Below, piece after piece: positions 60,992-64,000 of a stretch of DNA of 64,000 nt. The number at the start of each line of letters is the position of its first letter. The stretch's first letter is position 1. The stretch lies in the NCBI GenBank assembly GCA_963763085.1, contig CAVXNB010000008.1, forward strand, positions 496,001 through 560,000, given 5' to 3'. The position numbers were made by a program, and so were the translations under genes. A model generated the notes under the pieces. It did not search any database and was not told where the DNA came from. It worked only from the letters and a program-made list of their open reading frames with translations. This DNA is from CAVXNB01 sp963763085. GTDB lineage: Bacteria > Actinomycetota > Acidimicrobiia > Acidimicrobiales > Bog-793.

Positions 60992-61669
60992 GTGCCGTCG
61001 CTGGAGCTCTGGAGCGTCGACAGCGCCGGCTGCCCGCCGGCGCAGCTCGCGGTGCTGGACGGCGAGGAGCAGGAGCGTCACGCCGTGGCCGCCGGCCGTG
61101 GCCGGCCCGGCTATGGCGCAGGACGCGCCGCGCTCCGCATCCTCCTCGGCGCGCGGCTGGAGATCGCACCCGAGCGCATCGTTTTCGCCCGCCACTGCGC
61201 GTCCTGTGAGCGCGACGGGCACGGCAGGCCGGCGGTTGCGGGCCTGCGGCCTCGCGAGCTCGACTTCAGCGTCGCCACGGCCGGAACGGTGACGGTCATC
61301 GCTCTGGTACGCCAGGGCACTGTCGGCGTCGACGTCGAACGAGTTCCGGCCGACGGGACGGCGTTCTGGCCCCGTCCTTCCTTCAACGCCCGCGAGCGCC
61401 AGGCGTTGGAGCGGCTGGCGGAGTCCGAGCGTCCGGAGGCGATTGCGCGATCCTGGGTCCGCAAGGAGGCCGTGGCGAAATTCCTCGGACGCGGCCTCGC
61501 CCTGCCGCTGCAAAGCGTGGAGGTCGCCGGCGTCCCACAGCACTGGCGCCTGCCTGATCCCCTGTTACGCGTGGCCGATCTCGAGCTCGGCCCGCCCTTC
61601 GTCGCTGCCGTTGCCCACGACGGCAAAGCCGCGATGCCGGTCGTGCAGGAGTGGGCCTGGGACCGATGA
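60992..61669 (+). CDS. 4'-Phosphopantetheinyl transferase, Sfp type
   Basis: 225 residues from a GTG at 60992, the first start codon after the carrier gene in this frame with family similarity; the longer open frame upstream is antisense to the helicase promoter and over the carrier gene. Sfp hallmarks: VGVDVERVP (Mg-binding Asp-x-Glu) and WVRKEAVAKFLGRG (Glu and Lys). It loads phosphopantetheine from CoA onto a carrier Ser. Sfp types serve secondary metabolism, and it stands between two carrier genes. Confidence 0.9.
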   Translation: MPSLELWSVDSAGCPPAQLAVLDGEEQERHAVAAGRGRPGYGAGRAALRILLGARLEIAPERIVFARHCASCERDGHGRPAVAGLRPRELDFSVATAGTVTVIALVRQGTVGVDVERVPADGTAFWPRPSFNARERQALERLAESERPEAIARSWVRKEAVAKFLGRGLALPLQSVEVAGVPQHWRLPDPLLRVADLELGPPFVAAVAHDGKAAMPVVQEWAWDR

Positions 61670-61759
61670 TGCGCGAAGGGGACCAGATCCTCTGGTACTT
61701 TCGCCTGCAAAGTCCGGCGGGAGACCGCGGCTCGTAGCGGTCGCCTTTGGAGGAGCGAA

Positions 61760-62011
61760 GTGGTGGTCGACGAGAGGGAGATGCTCGAGGTGTTGGCGGA
61801 GGCGACCGGGCTCGAGGCCCGCGAGCTCGAGGCCGAGTGGACCCTGCTCGATCTCGGGCTCACCTCTTTCCGGATCATGCAGGCGCTGATGCAGATCGAG
61901 GAACGGTTCGAAATCGAATTTTCCGAGGACGAGATCGTGAAGTTCCCAACCGTGCCGGGTAGGGAGCTGTCCCGTTTCGTCGGCGACCGGATCGCCTCCT
62001 CGGACGGCTAG
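61760..62011 (+). CDS. Acyl carrier protein 2
   Basis: 83 residues, GTG with GGAGGAG upstream. The probable modified Ser36 is in LGLTSFRIMQALMQIEERFE, again Thr-Ser instead of Asp-Ser. It differs clearly from carrier 1 outside helix 2, so the two may accept different partners. The adenylation gene starts 6 bp later, which suggests that enzyme loads this carrier. Confidence 0.9.
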   Translation: MVVDEREMLEVLAEATGLEARELEAEWTLLDLGLTSFRIMQALMQIEERFEIEFSEDEIVKFPTVPGRELSRFVGDRIASSDG

Positions 62012-62017
62012 TCCACC

Positions 62018-63589
62018 GTGCGAGCGAACGAGCTCGATGTACTGGGCTTGATCCGTCGCCACGTCGAGACCAGACCGGATCACCCGGCCGCCAAGGACCT
62101 GAGCCGCAGCCTCACCTACGCCGAGCTCGACGCGGAGGTGCGAGCCGTCGCCGGTCGCCTCGCCGCCTCCGGCGTCCGCGAGGGCGATCGCGTGGCGCTG
62201 GCGCTGGCAAACTCGGTGGACTTCTTCGTCGCCTCGTTGGCCTGTGGCTGGCTGGGGGCGATCTTCGTGCCGCTGGCGGGCGGGGATCCCCCCTCCAGAC
62301 TCGAAGTGATCCTCGCCAGCTGCGAGCCGACCGTGGTGCTCGTTCCGGGCGTCCCGGAGGGTGAATCCACCGAGGGTCCACCCGTTCCGGCCTTCGGGGG
62401 CTATCCCGAGCTCGCCATGACCGAGGCGAGGACCGCCGGCGCCGAGCCCCCTCCGCCGGTACCAGTGGCGGATCGCGCCGCGTACTGCATCTACACCTCG
62501 GGAACGACCGGGACCCCGAAAGGCGTCCTCACAGGGCAGGGCGCCTTCGCCGGCGCGGTGACCGTCCTCGCCGAGGCCATGGGCCTGCACGCCGGCACCC
62601 GGGGGCTGTGCGTGTCGCCGTTCCACTTCGTCGGCTCGTTCGGCACGCTCTTCCCGGTCCCTGCAGTGGGTGGTTCCCTCGTGATACCGCCGAGGGAGTC
62701 TCTTGCGCTGCCGAGGATGTTCTTCCGGATCCTCGAGCGGGAGCAGATCTCGCACACGAGCTTCTCGCCGACGTACCTGCGGCTGCTGCTCGGAAGCCCC
62801 GAGATCGGCCGCCTCGCCACGTCCTCGCTCGTCACGATGAACCTCGGCGGCGAGGCGCTCACGATGGCGGACCTGCGGGCGCTGTGGGCGGCGGCGCCGG
62901 AGCTTCGGGTCTTCAACCGCTACGGTCAGACCGAGACGACGATCGCTGTCACCACCTACCGGCTGGACCGCGAGACCATGGCGGACGCGACCCGCGTACC
63001 GATCGGGACCCCGAACCCGGGCGTCGAGTTCTTCCTCGCCGGCGAGGACGGCAAGCTCGTCGAAGCCCCGGGAGAGGTCGGCGAGCTCTACATCGGCGGC
63101 CGCCAGCTCATGACCCGGTACTGGCGCGACCCGGAGCTCACCTCGGCGGCGCTGCGCACCGACGTCGTCCCGGGCACGACGCTCTACCGCACGGGCGATC
63201 TCGCGTATGAAGACGACCGGGGCGTCTACTTCTGCGTCGGTCGCGCCGACAAGATGGTCAAGCGCTCCGGCATCCGGATCTCGCTCGCCGAGATGGCGGC
63301 GGCACTGGTCAACGTCGAGCCGGTATCGGCGGCGGTCTGTATTCCCTACGACGAGCAAGGGCGGCTCGGCATCGTCGCGTTCGTGACGACCTCGGCCACC
63401 ACGAGCGGCCAGATGCTGCGGCGGGCGCTGGCATCGCTGCTGCCGCCCACGATGCTTCCTGATCGCGTCGAGATCGTCGATCAGATGCCCATGACCCCGG
63501 GGAGCAAGGTCGACGAGCGGAAGCTGCTCGAGGCGGCGGGCCTCCGGCCCCCCGGCACGGCGGACGAGGCACAGAGGAGGTCGTCATGA
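62018..63589 (+). CDS. Adenylation enzyme (AMP-dependent, amino- or fatty-acid activating)
   Basis: 523 residues, GTG start. Motifs: A3 IYTSGTTGTPKGV, A5 FNRYGQTETT, A7 YRTGDLAYEDDRGV, A8 KRSGIRISLAEMAAAL and A10 MTPGSKVDERKL with the catalytic Lys. A5 and A8 lie closer to NRPS-like stand-alone adenylation enzymes than to acyl-CoA ligases. With a carrier gene 6 bp upstream, loading onto the carrier is more likely than onto CoA. It overlaps the aminotransferase start by 4 bp. Confidence 0.9.
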   Translation: MRANELDVLGLIRRHVETRPDHPAAKDLSRSLTYAELDAEVRAVAGRLAASGVREGDRVALALANSVDFFVASLACGWLGAIFVPLAGGDPPSRLEVILASCEPTVVLVPGVPEGESTEGPPVPAFGGYPELAMTEARTAGAEPPPPVPVADRAAYCIYTSGTTGTPKGVLTGQGAFAGAVTVLAEAMGLHAGTRGLCVSPFHFVGSFGTLFPVPAVGGSLVIPPRESLALPRMFFRILEREQISHTSFSPTYLRLLLGSPEIGRLATSSLVTMNLGGEALTMADLRALWAAAPELRVFNRYGQTETTIAVTTYRLDRETMADATRVPIGTPNPGVEFFLAGEDGKLVEAPGEVGELYIGGRQLMTRYWRDPELTSAALRTDVVPGTTLYRTGDLAYEDDRGVYFCVGRADKMVKRSGIRISLAEMAAALVNVEPVSAAVCIPYDEQGRLGIVAFVTTSATTSGQMLRRALASLLPPTMLPDRVEIVDQMPMTPGSKVDERKLLEAAGLRPPGTADEAQRRSS

Positions 63590-64000
63590 CAAAGCTCAGG
63601 TGGCGCGACGAAGAGGCCGACGCCGCCCCGCAGCGCCGCAACTTCAGACCGGGCGACGGCATCAGGCTGCACGCCAACGAGCACCCCTACCCGCCGCCGC
63701 CGGAGGTGCTGGAGGCGATCGCCGCGGGAGCGCTCGAGGTGAACCGCTACCCGTTCGGCAACGAGGGTCCGCTCACCGAGGCGGTCGCCGAGCGCACTCG
63801 CGTCCCGGCCGATCAGGTGCTGCTCGGCGCCGGCTCGAACGAGCTGCTGTACAAGACGATTGCCGGGCTCGGCGGCCCGGGCACCGATAGCGTGTTCCCG
63901 CACCCTTCGTACCCGACGTTCGCCGCCGCGCCGGCGACGAGCTCCGCGCGGCCGGTGCCGGTGTCCCTGCTCGCCGACGGCACCAATGACGCCGAAGGTC
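63586..64000 (+). CDS. PLP-dependent aminotransferase (HisC-like), cut by right edge
   Basis: About 138 residues are present from the ATG at 63586 (ATGA overlap). The fold I aminotransferase start resembles histidinol-phosphate aminotransferase: IRLHANEHPYPPPPEVLEAI, EVNRYPFGNEGPLTEAVAE, QVLLGAGSNELLYKTIAGLG and FPHPSYPTFAAA. The PLP Lys lies beyond the edge. No other his gene is beside it; in a carrier-protein cluster it may make or release an amino group, for example on a carrier-bound or free keto compound. Confidence 0.88.
   Translation, partial: MTKLRWRDEEADAAPQRRNFRPGDGIRLHANEHPYPPPPEVLEAIAAGALEVNRYPFGNEGPLTEAVAERTRVPADQVLLGAGSNELLYKTIAGLGGPGTDSVFPHPSYPTFAAAPATSSARPVPVSLLADGTNDAEG

Noticed and set aside
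61565..63358. Long minus-strand open frame (about 600 codons) opposite the adenylation enzyme and carrier 2
   Set aside because: The translation is His/Arg/Glu/Gln-rich with no family pattern, as expected of antisense frames in high-GC DNA; the plus strand holds clear genes.
63586..64000. Assignment as hisC of histidine biosynthesis
   Set aside because: Similarity is at family level only, the protein is truncated, and the upstream genes are carrier and adenylation genes rather than his genes.

Overview
The window is high-GC DNA with many GTG/TTG starts, tightly packed genes and frequent 1-17 bp gene overlaps. Three oxidoreductases of the mycofactocin-coupled SDR type, a P450 with its own small ferredoxin, and many acyl-CoA genes point to an actinobacterium. 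It looks like a free-living, lipid/terpenoid/xenobiotic-degrading lineage rather than a streptomycete, but the exact taxon is inference.

Layout. 1-0.53 kb: 5' end of an asparagine synthetase gene leaving the window, divergent from an IclR regulator. 1.4-17.3 kb: a catabolic block. It holds a minus-strand P450/MmgE-PrpD pair, then a plus-strand run of SDR, a two-subunit acyl-CoA dehydrogenase, ferredoxin, enoyl-CoA hydratase, NDP-forming acyl-CoA synthetase, alpha/beta hydrolase, TauD-like dioxygenase, NAD-dependent epimerase, an unusual fused ABC permease-ATPase and an amidohydrolase. 17.5-40.5 kb: a second catabolic block made of several divergent operons: FAH-family hydrolase + CoA ligase; ABC substrate-binding protein + permease + SDR; cupin + NTF2-like protein; a flavin monooxygenase; SDR; thiolase + B12-mutase large subunit + CoA ligase + unknown protein; a five-gene minus operon (cyclase, lipid-transfer thiolase, DUF35, PrpD, CoA ligase); SDR, aldo/keto reductase, SDR. 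40.5-44.8 kb: FkbM methyltransferase, tRNA-Arg(CCT), a DUF6188-like protein, a Nudix hydrolase and an amidase. 44.9-46.4 kb: a decayed IS66-type insertion sequence. 46.5-60.6 kb: general genes: MFS exporter with divergent TetR, CHASE-GGDEF-EAL protein, methyltransferase + membrane protein, DUF1501/DUF1800 pair, DUF427, sulfur-related metallo-beta-lactamase and rhodanese genes, DEAD-box helicase. 60.7-64.0 kb: start of a small carrier-protein biosynthetic cluster (two acyl carrier proteins, a phosphopantetheinyl transferase, an adenylation enzyme and an aminotransferase cut by the window edge).

How the genes fit together: the two catabolic blocks contain the complete set needed to import a small organic compound (binding protein, two permease modules, fused ATPases), oxidise it (P450/ferredoxin, flavin monooxygenase, dioxygenase, SDRs), activate it to CoA thioesters (three AMP-forming ligases and one NDP-forming synthetase) and shorten or rearrange the skeleton (dehydrogenase, hydratase, two thiolase types, acyl-CoA mutase). 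The substrate cannot be read from the sequence. Transporter parts are split between the two blocks, which suggests one functional unit.

The strongest candidates for something undescribed are the carrier-protein cluster at the right edge, the stand-alone acyl-CoA mutase with altered active-site residues, the permease/ATPase fusion, and a 65-bp nested-palindrome repeat present as two inverted copies 27.5 kb apart.
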